64,000 bases of DNA, from NCBI RefSeq assembly GCF_021730615.1, contig NZ_JAJLMN010000001.1, positions 3,235,501 through 3,299,500 of the forward strand, given 5' to 3'. Positions 27,506 through 36,747 of this stretch are shown one piece after another (the stretch's first letter is position 1; each line of letters begins with the position of its first letter). Both the position numbers and the translations under genes were made by a program. The DNA is from Lichenibacterium dinghuense (GTDB lineage Bacteria; Pseudomonadota; Alphaproteobacteria; Rhizobiales; Beijerinckiaceae). The notes beneath the pieces were generated by a model, which worked only from the letters and a program-made list of their open reading frames with translations, was not told the DNA's origin and ran no database searches.

Positions 27506-30500
27506 ATGATCCCCGCGCCCCCGCGCTCCGGCGTCCCTGGCCTCACCCCATCCGAAGTTCGCGTCGCCCTTCTCGGGAACCGCTGGGGCGTTCTCCCAAT
27601 CGCGGAACATGACGACACGAAGAAGGGCGCCGGCAAGCGTCCCCTTCTGAAAGCGTGGGCCACCTATGCCGAGTTTGAGGCCGACCTCCCTACGCTCGTC
27701 GACGTGCATTCGTGGGAGCGGCAGTTTCAAAGCTATGGCGACCCGACCGCCAGCGGGACCGGCGTGCCATGCGGGACTGTGGTCGGGATCGACATCGACG
27801 TGCGCGACGCTGCCAAGGCCGGCGAAATCGCAGGTATTGCGCGTGAGGTATTCGGCGACACGCCGTTTGTTCGGCAGGGTGCGGCGCCGAAGCTCTTGCT
27901 CGTCTATCGTGCGGCAGAGCCGATCGCGGGTGGCCTGTATCCGCCGCTCGATGGTTTCGGCGGCGGCGTTGATGTCCTCGCCGACAAAAAGCAGTTTGTC
28001 GCCTTCGGCATCCACCCCGGCACGGGTCGGCGCTATGAATGGATCGGCAGGGAAAGCCCGCTGACGGCCGAGCCGCAGGCCGCGCCCGAGATCACGGGCG
28101 AACAGGTTGCGGCGTTCCTGAACCTCGTGAACGGGGTTGTCGCCCTTTCCATGAGCGGCGGCGCTGGACGGGGCCGCAAGGCGGGCGGGGGCGAGTCGGC
28201 CGAGATCGTTCGTGATGCCGAGGGCTACGTCGTCGACGGTCGCGAAGCCTACCTAACTCGCGAGATATGGGGCGCGGCGAACCGCCTCAATCAAAACGGC
28301 GCCGTCCTGACTGTCGAAGGCATCGCAGCCTTTGCGTGGGAGCGGTTCAGTGCGACGGCGCGCCTCGACGTAGAAGGCCGGGCCTGGACCCATGCCGACG
28401 CCATGGTGAAGGCACGCGGCACGCTGGACCGGATCACGCGAAGGATCATCTCGCTTCCCCCGAGGCTCGACGGCGTCGCCGCGACCTACCCGGTCGACGC
28501 GCTGCCGGTCGCCGAGGCCGAAGCCGAGGTCGCGCGGCACGTCGGCGAGTTTTTCACCTTGTGCGTCCCAACCCATCGAAATGCCCTGGCGCTCTTCCGG
28601 GCGGGTGCCGGTGGCCTACTCGCGCCCGAAAGCCAAGCCTGGGTTCTGAAGATTGAGACCGGCATTGGGAAGACTGAGCGGGCAATCGCTTCTGTCGCCG
28701 GTGCCGCGTGCGGGGGGCTCAACATCGGGTATGCCGTCCCGACGGTGAGGCTGGGCGAGGAAGTCGCGGTGCGCTTCACGAAGCTCGGCGTCGATGCTCG
28801 CGTCTACCGCGGACGTGACCAGCCCGACCCCGAGCGCCCCGGCGACGCCATTTGTCTGAATCCGATTGCCGTCCGCGATGCCCGCGAGGCCGGCGCCCGG
28901 AACGTGATGGAGGCCGTTTGCGAGGTCCGCGCGAGGTCGGGGCGACCCGCGACCGTTTGCCCCCGGCACGCCGAATGCGGCTACATGCGCCAGCGTGCGG
29001 CTCGCCCTGTCGTGTGGATCGTTCCCCAGGCCCTGCTTTTCCGCGGCAAGCCGGGTGCCCTTGGCTCCCTCGACGCGCTCGTGATCGACGAGAGTTTCAT
29101 CAACGGGGCGCTTCCCGCGAATCCGGCGACCCTGACCCTCGACCTGATCGAACATGCTGCCCTGCCCGACGATCCCGCTTCGGCCGACACCCTCGACAGG
29201 GCGCGCGTGCTACTCGTGGGGGCTCTTCGTTCCTCTCTCGACGGCCCGGTGACGCGGCAGGCCCTCAACGATCACGGTATCACGGCCGCCGTCGCCCGCG
29301 CGGCCCGTGAGGCCGAAAGCCTGCGATGGGTTGACCCCGGCATCACCCCGGCCACCGATCCCTGCGACCGCGCGCGGCGTGCCGCCGAAGCCGGCGCTGT
29401 CAATCGCGAGGTCAAGGCGATGGCGGGTTTGTGGGCCGAGGTTGAGCGGTTCCTCGAATTGAACCACGTCGCGAGCGGTCGCCTGACCCTGAGCCGAGCC
29501 GATGAGAACGGGGCGAGGACTATCGAGCGCCGATCGCTTCGACCCGTGCATGACACCTGGCGCTGCCCGACGCTGATCTTGGACGCCACCGCGCCGACCG
29601 CTGAGCTTCTGTCGCTCGCGCTCGGGATGCCTGTCGAAATGAAGGCCAGCGTTTCCGCTCGGTGGCCGGCGTTCGGCGAGGTTCGGCAGATCGTCGAGGC
29701 GCCCGTGAGCGCGACAAAGCTCGGCCTCACGGCCAAGCCTGGGAACGTCGAAGTCTATAACGATCTTATCAGGATCATAAGCCTTCGTGCCCGGCTTGCG
29801 TGGCCGCTGACCGTGGCCGTGGTCGCTCAAAAGAGCGCCATCGAACGATTGCGGGCCATGGGCCTGCCCGAGAACGTCACGACCGCGAGCTTCGGGGCTC
29901 TGGCGGGGCTCGACAGTATGCGGGCCGTGCGGGGCCTCATCGTCATCGGCCGCCCGTCGCCGAGCTTGTTCGCGATGGAGGGGAATGCCGCGGTTTTCAC
30001 GGGTGAGCCGATCCCGAGCGCGCCTGTCGAGCCGGGAAAAACGCGATGGTTCGACAAGGTGCCCGGCGGCATCCGTCTCGCCGACGGACGCGCTTGGGGC
30101 ATCCCGTGCGATCGCCACGCCGACCCGATCGCTGAGGCCCTTCGCTGGCAGGTTTGCGAGGCTCAGTTGATCCAGGCCGTGGGGCGGCTCCGCCCGCTCA
30201 GGCGTAACGCTCTCTCGCCATTCTTCCTCGACATCATCGGCGACGTGGTTGTTCCCGTCACGGTGGATCGCGTCGAGCGGTGGGACGATGCTCGCCTCGG
30301 GCCGTGGTCCGACATGGCCGCTCGCGGCGTGATGCTCGACAAGGCCGGGGACGCGGCCATCGCCTATCCCGACCTTGCCGCGACCCGGAAGGCCGCCCGC
30401 GTGCTGACTGCTGCCGTGACGGTGGCCCCCACGTCTATAGAAGAATCCTATATAGACCTGAGGGCCACCGTCAGCGCCGTGACCTACAAGCGGGCGGGTC

Positions 30501-30904
30501 GCTTCCCAGTGACCGATGCGTTCACCCTCCCTGGCGGCCCTCGCGAGCCTGCGGCCGTGCGGGAATGGCTTGAGGCAAATGTCGGCCCGATGGAGAGCGT
30601 CGAGGTTCCGGCGAGGGCCTTGGATCGGCTGAAGCTGGCGGGGGTCGTGAGGTCTATGGACGGCGATGCGCCGGGAGACGTGTGGGAGCGGGTCGAAGCT
30701 CGGCTCGGGCGGACTGCTACCGCGATGGAGCGCAACGCGGTCAAATCCGCTGTGATGCGTGAAGGCGATGCGAGGTTCGTCGAGCGCAAGCGTTGGGATG
30801 ATATCGAGGGCGCTGACATGCTCTTGCCGGCTGACTGCGGCGTCGAGGGGGAGGATGGCGAGCCAATCGGGCCTGGGGGGTGGAGGAGGCATCGAGCGGC
30901 ATGA
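27506..30904 (+). CDS. Prim-pol/helicase replication protein of island A
   Basis: About 1132 residues from ATG 27506 (a longer frame begins at 27410). The N-terminal primase-polymerase domain shows the metal motif VVGIDIDVRD (residues about 92-101) and the later VAFGIHPGTGRRYEWIG strand typical of prim-pol. A helicase-like ATPase follows: Walker A KIETGIGKTERAIAS, a DExx-like ALVIDES, and C-terminal helicase motif LIQAVGRLRPL. It probably initiates replication of the excised island. A long inverted repeat (30417-30473) lies inside the coding sequence. GC content matches the host better than the cargo downstream. Confidence 0.82.
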   Translation: MIPAPPRSGVPGLTPSEVRVALLGNRWGVLPIAEHDDTKKGAGKRPLLKAWATYAEFEADLPTLVDVHSWERQFQSYGDPTASGTGVPCGTVVGIDIDVRDAAKAGEIAGIAREVFGDTPFVRQGAAPKLLLVYRAAEPIAGGLYPPLDGFGGGVDVLADKKQFVAFGIHPGTGRRYEWIGRESPLTAEPQAAPEITGEQVAAFLNLVNGVVALSMSGGAGRGRKAGGGESAEIVRDAEGYVVDGREAYLTREIWGAANRLNQNGAVLTVEGIAAFAWERFSATARLDVEGRAWTHADAMVKARGTLDRITRRIISLPPRLDGVAATYPVDALPVAEAEAEVARHVGEFFTLCVPTHRNALALFRAGAGGLLAPESQAWVLKIETGIGKTERAIASVAGAACGGLNIGYAVPTVRLGEEVAVRFTKLGVDARVYRGRDQPDPERPGDAICLNPIAVRDAREAGARNVMEAVCEVRARSGRPATVCPRHAECGYMRQRAARPVVWIVPQALLFRGKPGALGSLDALVIDESFINGALPANPATLTLDLIEHAALPDDPASADTLDRARVLLVGALRSSLDGPVTRQALNDHGITAAVARAAREAESLRWVDPGITPATDPCDRARRAAEAGAVNREVKAMAGLWAEVERFLELNHVASGRLTLSRADENGARTIERRSLRPVHDTWRCPTLILDATAPTAELLSLALGMPVEMKASVSARWPAFGEVRQIVEAPVSATKLGLTAKPGNVEVYNDLIRIISLRARLAWPLTVAVVAQKSAIERLRAMGLPENVTTASFGALAGLDSMRAVRGLIVIGRPSPSLFAMEGNAAVFTGEPIPSAPVEPGKTRWFDKVPGGIRLADGRAWGIPCDRHADPIAEALRWQVCEAQLIQAVGRLRPLRRNALSPFFLDIIGDVVVPVTVDRVERWDDARLGPWSDMAARGVMLDKAGDAAIAYPDLAATRKAARVLTAAVTVAPTSIEESYIDLRATVSAVTYKRAGRFPVTDAFTLPGGPREPAAVREWLEANVGPMESVEVPARALDRLKLAGVVRSMDGDAPGDVWERVEARLGRTATAMERNAVKSAVMREGDARFVERKRWDDIEGADMLLPADCGVEGEDGEPIGPGGWRRHRAA
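30417..30473. repeat. Long inverted repeat inside the prim-pol gene
   Basis: TGACGGTGGCCC (30417-30428) pairs with GGGCCACCGTCA (30462-30473), and GTCTATA (30433-30439) pairs with TATAGAC (30451-30457), separated by a 4-base mismatch and an 11-base loop. The AT-rich tip in a GC-rich gene is unusual and could be a replication or nicking structure. Confidence 0.75.
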
Positions 30905-31122
30905 CCGGGTGTGGCGGGAGCGAGTGCAACCATTCCGTGCCCTACCCCCTTGCGCTCGGGTCCCTCTGCACTATACAACTGTGGGTGACGTGCTACCTCG
31001 ACCTGACCGCAGGTGACGCTTTTGAAGCTTTGTATTTTGACTCCGCAAAGGCACGTCCTCCTCTGCTAACATACGAAGTCGAAGTAAAACCTGAGGTCAA
31101 AGGCCGAGGTATCGCGCCATAG
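30901..31122 (+). CDS. Possible small protein overlapping the prim-pol stop
   Basis: A 73-codon frame that starts with an ATGA overlap on the prim-pol stop. The protein (MTGCGGSECNHSVPYPLALG, then VTCYLDLTAGDAFEALYFD) is unlike any family I know. The overlapping start is the only support. It runs into the end of the convergent SLATT gene region. Confidence 0.3.
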   Translation: MTGCGGSECNHSVPYPLALGSLCTIQLWVTCYLDLTAGDAFEALYFDSAKARPPLLTYEVEVKPEVKGRGIAP

Positions 31123-31135
31123 TGGCTCCTCTGGC

Positions 31136-32026
31136 CTAAGCCGATTGTTGTCTAGCGACCCACTGCGTGTGTTCACGTGAGAACGCCTGTTCCGCTTCAT
31201 TTATGAAAGTTGAGAATTCCGGCTCGGTGGAGATTTCTTTGACCCTTCCTTGAATTATCCCGATTTCATGAGCAGTAAGAGTGTAGCTCGACGCTAGTTC
31301 GTTGAACTTTTTTACCTGCGTCCAGCCAATTATGGATGACGCAATCACAATGACAGGTTCAATCGGCCATAGCTTGAACTCCGGATAAACAATTCGCCCG
31401 ATTGTCAACCCGATAGCAAAGAGATATGCAATAACTGAGGCGAAGACCCAAATTCGGCTAGCCCGCTTGTTGCGGCTGGCTTTTCGAGCATACCACGTCC
31501 TTTGATTCCGGATTCTATGTTCCTCGTAGAAGGCTTTTCTGCTACTTAGGTCGAGTGCTCTCGTTTCCTCCATGCTAACTGTTATTTGGTCATTTGCTGC
31601 GGTGTCTGGTGGTAGACGCTCACCAATATGCCGGTTCGCCTCAAGAATGGCGAGTAGATGGTTCCGGAACTCGGAACGGCGGATCGAGAGCTTGTCAGCG
31701 TCGCCGAATGGCTCCGCGCGCATACAATACCTCCAACAAGATGTCTTGATGGACTCTGCCAAGGCTCTACCCTTGTACCAGTCCTGCTCAGGCTTTCGCC
31801 AATTTCTAACGATTGATATTCCCAGCGACAGTACAAAAATGAAGGCGTAGAACGCGAAATATATTGGCTTATCACTAAAATCCATTGATAGAAAAGCAGA
31901 CACAAGCAGAAGGACATATTCACCCCTGATGAGATTGAGGTAATAGGATTGCGACTCCGCAGATAAGTCACTTGCTGTGTCGTATAGAGCAGGAAATTCT
32001 AATTCCTTAGAAGTTACGTTATTCAT
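31136..32026 (-). CDS. SLATT/DUF4231-type membrane protein, probable defence effector
   Basis: 296 residues with two pairs of membrane helices (YVLLLVSAFLSM with YFAFYAFIFVLSLGISIV, and IWVFASVIAYLFAIGLTI with IEPVIVIASSIIGWTQV) separated by a long helical soluble segment with the RALAESIKTSCWRYCMRAEPF motif. That pattern matches DUF4231/SLATT proteins, predicted pore-forming effectors coupled to nucleotide-signalling enzymes. It is translated with the TIR gene upstream (TAATG overlap). It is AT-rich relative to the host. Role inferred: membrane disruption after the TIR protein makes a signal during phage infection. Confidence 0.75.
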   Translation of the reverse strand: MNNVTSKELEFPALYDTASDLSAESQSYYLNLIRGEYVLLLVSAFLSMDFSDKPIYFAFYAFIFVLSLGISIVRNWRKPEQDWYKGRALAESIKTSCWRYCMRAEPFGDADKLSIRRSEFRNHLLAILEANRHIGERLPPDTAANDQITVSMEETRALDLSSRKAFYEEHRIRNQRTWYARKASRNKRASRIWVFASVIAYLFAIGLTIGRIVYPEFKLWPIEPVIVIASSIIGWTQVKKFNELASSYTLTAHEIGIIQGRVKEISTEPEFSTFINEAEQAFSREHTQWVARQQSA

Positions 32027-32436
32027 TACGGCACCAGACGACGGATAGCAGAGACAATCGAACTAGAGTTCCAAGCGACCATTTCATCGGCGGTATCGAT
32101 CACGATCTGCGGAGTGCGCTTCTCTCCCCAGCGACGAATTCCTAAGATCGGCTTGCCAACTGTTTTTGCATAATCCATCTCGTATTGGATCCAATCACTA
32201 TGATTGACATACATCCCGGATACAATAATTACGCACTGGACGGGTCGAATCTGCCGCTGCATTTGTTCTCCAAGTTGAGCAGAGTTCATTCCCTCGAATG
32301 CCTTGTCCTCTGGAACAGAGTAGTTCGTCCATTGAAAGTTACTTGCCTCATTGAGAAAGCGAGTTGCCCGCAGATACCGGTCGCTATATTTCCAGGCATG
32401 ACTGATAAAGAGACGATAGTTATGCAGGTAAGGCAT
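32026..32436 (-). CDS. ThsB-like TIR-domain protein
   Basis: 136 residues, a single TIR-like domain of the ThsB (DUF1863) type: RLFISHAWKYSDRYLRATRFL, NYSVPEDKAFEG, CVIIVSGMYVNHSDWIQYEMDYA and KPILGIRRWG. Glu86 in WIQYE occupies the position of the catalytic glutamate of TIR NADases. In Thoeris, ThsB proteins sense phage and make a cyclic ADP-ribose-type signal. The usual ThsA is not present; the coupled partner is a SLATT-type membrane protein. A GGAG site lies 9 bases before the start. Confidence 0.8.
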   Translation of the reverse strand: MPYLHNYRLFISHAWKYSDRYLRATRFLNEASNFQWTNYSVPEDKAFEGMNSAQLGEQMQRQIRPVQCVIIVSGMYVNHSDWIQYEMDYAKTVGKPILGIRRWGEKRTPQIVIDTADEMVAWNSSSIVSAIRRLVP

Positions 32437-32837
32437 ACTTACTACTCCGGTTTGTCTTCATGGCCTGGGATTGCTGAAGCGAATATGAAACCAAAGTTCG
32501 CTTAGGCGCTCCGCTTTTAGTCTGACTGAGAGTCTATATGAAATGACACTTTTCTGCAACTGTATCATGGCAAAGACAGGATGGGTTGCGGTAGGTACGC
32601 GCGCTAGCCTGAAATGTTCTCCGGCTACAATCGCTCTCGGTGTGAGGTGATTAGCTGGCGACACGACAGAAGTAGAGAAATCGATACAATACGGTGATGC
32701 TTTTAGATGCCTCAAATGCACTCGCGACACGAAGCCCTTCACGCAAATGCCGCGCTTGACGTCATGCCATTCAGGATCATCATGCTCCTAGGACAGAGTG
32801 CGATCCGAAAACGGGTAGCAAGGGAGAGGAACTCAGA
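32437..32837. promoter_or_regulatory. AT-rich divergent promoter region of the defence cargo
   Basis: This 401-base stretch lies between the TIR gene (minus) and the ATPase gene (plus). It is clearly AT-richer than the host and should hold both promoters. A 94-codon minus-strand frame (32458-32742) exists, but I see no ribosome site or family match and do not call it. Confidence 0.45.
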
Positions 32838-34243
32838 ATGGTCAGGGGTCCGCAGCAAGCCTCCAAGCCGCGTTTGCCGCTATCAAAGGTGAATTTCGGC
32901 AAGACGGATGCGAGAAACGAGGTGCTGACCCGTGATGCGTCAGCCCTGGCGCAGTTCAAAGACTCCTTCCTTGAACCTGCTGGTGTCACGTTAGACGAGT
33001 TCCGCTTCGGCGAGCGGTATGTTGTCTTTGGTGCGAAAGGTGCTGGAAAAACCGCCTTTCTCCGCTACCTTCAACTTGATGTTCAGGCGTCGGGATGTCT
33101 GACAAAATTTGTTACCTTTTCAAGGGATATCACTGAAGAGGAGCGGGTTCGGCTTGCTCAGATTTCCAAGATTGAGCTCATCGAGCAGGATGGTGATCCT
33201 GAGCAGAACGCAGTAAGCGCCTGGATGCTATTCATATTTCGAGAAATCGCTGAGTTTATCGATGATAACAAAAAGATATTTACCTCTAATCGAGATACAC
33301 GGTATTTCAGAGATCTTATCTCTAAGGTCTATGAAGGTGAACGCAAGGGCTTTCTAAGCTGGGTTTTGGAAACTGCAAAGCGCGGTCAATTCAAGGTCAA
33401 AGCGAAACATTTAGAAGCAAATTTGACTGGAAAACCAGGAGAAACAGAACGAGAGGTGCCCCTTGATGTCATTATAAGACAGTGTCTGAGCTTGCTGAAG
33501 GAGCTTTCATGGGAGGGACCTCGCGGCATTTATCTGTTTTTTGACGAGTTAAATCTCTCTTTTGGATCTCGTATTCAGCACAAGCGCGATGCTGTTCTGA
33601 TTAGAGATCTTGTGATAGCCATTGACCGCATTAATAGTGCGTTCATTGAGCTTGGAACTCCACTCTATGTTTTCGCAGGCATTCGTTCGGAGGTGCTTAC
33701 GGCTGTCAGTGTTCCTACTCATGAAATAAACAAGACGCTCGCGGATAGAGGCAGAGAACTTCGCTGGTTCGGAAGCCGGGCGAACGAGCAGGCGCCTATT
33801 GTCACGTTATTTGAGCGTAAGATCAACGCTTCAGAGAAAGCTGCTCAGTATGAGATTTCCAATGATGTTTTAGGAGAGTATTTTCAAAGATCGACATTTG
33901 GAATGGATCCCAAAGCCTTGATTGTTGAGTTGACTTGGTGTAATCCTAGGGATTTGATACTATTATTCGGAGAAGCGGCAAAGGGACTAGGTGATGAGCG
34001 TTTCAGCGAGCGTACCCTCGCCAAATCGCTCGAAAAATACAGCATCGACGCCTGGGCGGAAAGAAGCGAGGAGCTCAATGTCGCTTATTCAGCAACAGAA
34101 ATACAATCTCTTAGGAAGTTGCTAGTTGGATTTGAGAGGTATTTCAGCGTTAGGACCTTTGAGGAAAGGATTATGAGACAGGCACAGACAGATCAGAACG
34201 TGAAGCTTTTTAGCCGTCATTCTGCCGCTAGAGCTATTTCCGA

Positions 34244-34819
34244 TCAGGTTGGGTCGTAGGCATCGTAGCCAGCCGCGGCGAGGTAGTTGCGGCACTCGTC
34301 AGGAGTGAAGCGGGTAAAGGCTTCCCGGATGGCGACGCGCAGATCCGTGACGGTGCGGGCCGCCGCTGTGCGAAGCAAGGCCTTCAGCTTGGCGAAGGCG
34401 TTCTCGATAGGATTGAAGTCAGGGCTGTATGCCGGAAGGTAGAGCAAGCGAGCCCCCGCTGTTTCGATAGTCTCCCGCACGCCTTTCACCTTGTGAGCGC
34501 TCAGGTTGTCCATCACGACCGTGTCGCCGGGCTTGAGGGCCGGGATGAGGACGTCGGTGACGTAGGCCAGAAACCGCGCCCCGTTTGTGGCGCCGTCCAT
34601 CAGTTCGATCGCAAAGGGACCGCTTCCCCGCAGGGCCGCCGTGACCGTGGTGGTCTTGTAGTGCCCGTGCGGCACCGCGATGCGGCAGCGCTCGCCACGC
34701 CTCGCCCGGCCATGGCGGCGGGTCATGTTGGTGGCCGCCGCTGTCTCATCGAGAAAGACGACCCGCTCGGGGTCCACGTCGAGTTGACCCTCGAACCAGT
34801 CCTCGCGCGCCTTCATCAC
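34244..34819 (-). CDS. IS630 transposase, second frame (DDE part)
   Basis: 191 residues with the DDE triad: VVFLDETAA (first Asp), [11 protein letters not shown] (second Asp) and [12 protein letters not shown] (Glu). It is probably made as a fusion with the first frame by frameshifting; its own GTG/ATG start overlaps the first frame's stop. The stop at 34244 lies at or just past the element's end. Confidence 0.8.
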   Translation of the reverse strand: MMKAREDWFEGQLDVDPERVVFLDETAAATNMTRRHGRARRGERCRIAVPHGHYKTTTVTAALRGSGPFAIELMDGATNGARFLAYVTDVLIPALKPGDTVVMDNLSAHKVKGVRETIETAGARLLYLPAYSPDFNPIENAFAKLKALLRTAAARTVTDLRVAIREAFTRFTPDECRNYLAAAGYDAYDPT

Positions 34820-35275
34820 GTCGGAACGGCTTTGCTCGGCGGCGTGCAGATCCCTTTTTTACGGCTGATCTTGTGGCGCACGAAGAAGCGGTGCAGCCCG
34901 CTCGTGCTCGTGCTGACACCCTTCTCGCGCAAGCTTTCACGCAGCTCGCGCAGGTACGCCTGCGGCTCCGCCTCGCACGCCTGCAGGATCATCTCCGCGT
35001 GGGCCTCGATGTTGCGGGAGCGCTGGTCTCCGCCCATCGGCTTGGCCGCGACCACGCCCTCGGCCCGGAAGCGGGCTTGCCAGCGGATCGCCGTCGCGAT
35101 CCCGACACCGAAACGCTCGGCCGCCTGGCGGCAGGAGGAGCCCGCCTCGACAGCGGCCAGAACACGCTCGCGTAGGTCCACAGACAGGGCTCTTGGCATC
35201 AGGGGCATCCCGCAAAGGTTGCCCTCACCGAATCACAACCCGGCCGAACCCGCTACACCGTCCCGACTCAAACCG
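34246..35275 (-). mobile_element. IS630-family insertion in the ATPase gene
   Basis: An element of about 1.03 kb with two overlapping transposase frames on the minus strand. Borders are approximate: GGTTGGGTCG near 34248 and, on the opposite strand, GGTTTGAGTCG near 35275 are related and may be the terminal repeats. IS630 elements target TA, but I could not fix the duplicated bases. Confidence 0.7.
34816..35208 (-). CDS. IS630 transposase, first frame (HTH part)
   Basis: 130 residues: two helix-turn-helix segments ([17 protein letters not shown] and [23 protein letters not shown]) and then HKISRKKG at a run of six A (34855-34860 on this strand). Beyond the run, the other frame continues as [19 protein letters not shown], the usual IS630 sequence. 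Full transposase therefore needs a ribosomal frameshift at the A-run. Confidence 0.8.
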   Translation of the reverse strand: MPLMPRALSVDLRERVLAAVEAGSSCRQAAERFGVGIATAIRWQARFRAEGVVAAKPMGGDQRSRNIEAHAEMILQACEAEPQAYLRELRESLREKGVSTSTSGLHRFFVRHKISRKKGICTPPSKAVPT

Positions 35276-35610
35276 GACGGAAACAGCTCTAAAGTCCTCG
35301 AAGATCTATACCGTGTTGGCCTGATAGGCCAATCGACAAGGAATCCGAAGAACTACGGAAATAGCGAAGATAGATATCAAGAGCGAGGCACAGTCATCAA
35401 ACAATTTGCAGAGCACTGGGCTTATCGCGGCGATACAAATTTTGAACCTGGCACATGGATGGTGGTCCATCGAGCTCTTTGGCCGTTTTTCAGGCTGGGC
35501 AACATCTGGAGTGGCCGATAAGCTCATTTCGGGATGTGAGAGACAGGGCACATCCCGACCATAGCTATGACAGGCGCTGCTCATAGCTTGAGCACGCTGT
35601 CGAGAAAGGA

Positions 35611-36747
35611 TCAAGCTTCGATAAGTCCCTCACGTTCACAGATACGCCTGATATCTTCAAAGGTCGCTGATATACGGCCTCTTGGATATATTATTTGACC
35701 AAGGCCATGTATATTGCTGAACTCAGCACATCCCTCCTCAAAAAGAACAATGGCCTTCGTAAACCCGAGCCGGCCCTGGAACAGCCCAACCTCATGAATT
35801 ACATTCTGGCGCGCCTGCACAGCACCATCTGCTAGTTCATCTTCCGCAGTCATAATCACAAAGGCGATCGCAGCACTGTCAAGCATTTCCTGCAACCGGG
35901 CGATGTTTGTAACACCTGCGATCGGCACTCTATTAAATTCATCGAAGGGCAGGTGAAGCCTTTCGACCACAAAGTCCTTCAGTTCTCTCCAATCTTTCGA
36001 TCGGCCATGGCCGATGAACACATTGGTTCCAATCCGAGCCTCGCGCCGGTCTTTCTTGTCGATCCGTTCGAGATGCACCGCCAACGTTCTACAAAGTCGT
36101 CCTGCATTCTCACAAGCTTTGAAAGGTGCTTTATAGGAAAGCACAAGGGAGGTAACAGTGACATGGGGCGGGACGCGAATGCCGCCGTCCATGGCTTCAA
36201 CATCCGATGAGATAATCTCTCCTTTTGGCGCAAATGCCCGTTCGATCTGAGATCGGTCCAGCGATCTAATACCGGCGATCTCTTTCGTGATTTTGTCAAC
36301 AAACGTGTCAGACCTAGCATAGCCTTGGGACGCGATTATCGACTCTACATTGTTTTGCTCGTTCTTGAGCAGAAGGGTTGTCTCATGCCCCGCGATAGCA
36401 AGAGCTTCAAAAGAGTAAGACCCCGCTTTGGCTTTTAACTCGTCGATGAGTCTCACTCGATCATAGACCTCCCAATCTCCTATTGTATCGTCTGAGCCGG
36501 CCCGCGCTTTAAAACCCCATTTCTGACTGAAATGCGCTCCGACCGGTGGGCTTTCGATATTTTTGTAATAAACGCAAGAATGATATCCCAGCCACGAACC
36601 ACAAAATGCTGCCTCAGCCATGGCAGCTGCCTTTTGCAATTCCTCTAGGGCAGATTTTGCCTCAACATACTCTTTACGACGGGACGCATCTTCCAACCGC
36701 TCGGCGATGGCTCTGAGTTCATCTTGCGCTGACATGAGGACACTCAC
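35611..36747 (-). CDS. CAP12-like TIR-domain protein
   Basis: 378 residues. The first 220 form a helical and mixed domain of unknown type (LEDASRRKEYVEAKSALEEL, then KARAGSDDTIGDWEVYDRV). The C-terminal 140 form a TIR domain of the kind in CBASS CAP12 and Pycsar effectors: NVFIGHGRSKDWRELKDFV, AIAFVIMTAEDE, RQNVIHEVGLFQGRLG and KAIVLFEEG. The glutamate in VIHEVG is the expected NADase catalytic residue. No cyclase gene lies beside it. It is convergent with the broken ATPase and AT-rich like the other cargo. A GTG start at 36747 was used; an ATG at 36735 is possible. Confidence 0.8.
   Translation of the reverse strand: MSVLMSAQDELRAIAERLEDASRRKEYVEAKSALEELQKAAAMAEAAFCGSWLGYHSCVYYKNIESPPVGAHFSQKWGFKARAGSDDTIGDWEVYDRVRLIDELKAKAGSYSFEALAIAGHETTLLLKNEQNNVESIIASQGYARSDTFVDKITKEIAGIRSLDRSQIERAFAPKGEIISSDVEAMDGGIRVPPHVTVTSLVLSYKAPFKACENAGRLCRTLAVHLERIDKKDRREARIGTNVFIGHGRSKDWRELKDFVVERLHLPFDEFNRVPIAGVTNIARLQEMLDSAAIAFVIMTAEDELADGAVQARQNVIHEVGLFQGRLGFTKAIVLFEEGCAEFSNIHGLGQIIYPRGRISATFEDIRRICEREGLIEA

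Larger units (their letters stand above)
32838..35521 (+). pseudogene. Sll1717-type P-loop ATPase gene, split by an IS630 element
   Basis: The 5' part (32838 to about 34246) encodes about 470 residues with Walker A GAKGAGKT (residues 65-72) and Walker B GIYLFFDELNL. The sequence then enters an IS630 element. After the element, from about 35280 to the stop at 35521, comes a matching C-terminal tail (VLEDLYRVGLIGQ, WAYRGDTNFEPGTWMVVHRALW), which resembles the end of the Sll1717 P-loop ATPase family. The intact protein would have been about 550 residues. It is divergent from the TIR-SLATT pair and AT-rich like it. The truncated product may lack function. Confidence 0.8.

Noticed and set aside
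32458-32742. 94-codon frame between the TIR and ATPase genes
   Set aside because: No ribosome site and no recognisable domain; it lies in the probable divergent promoter region.
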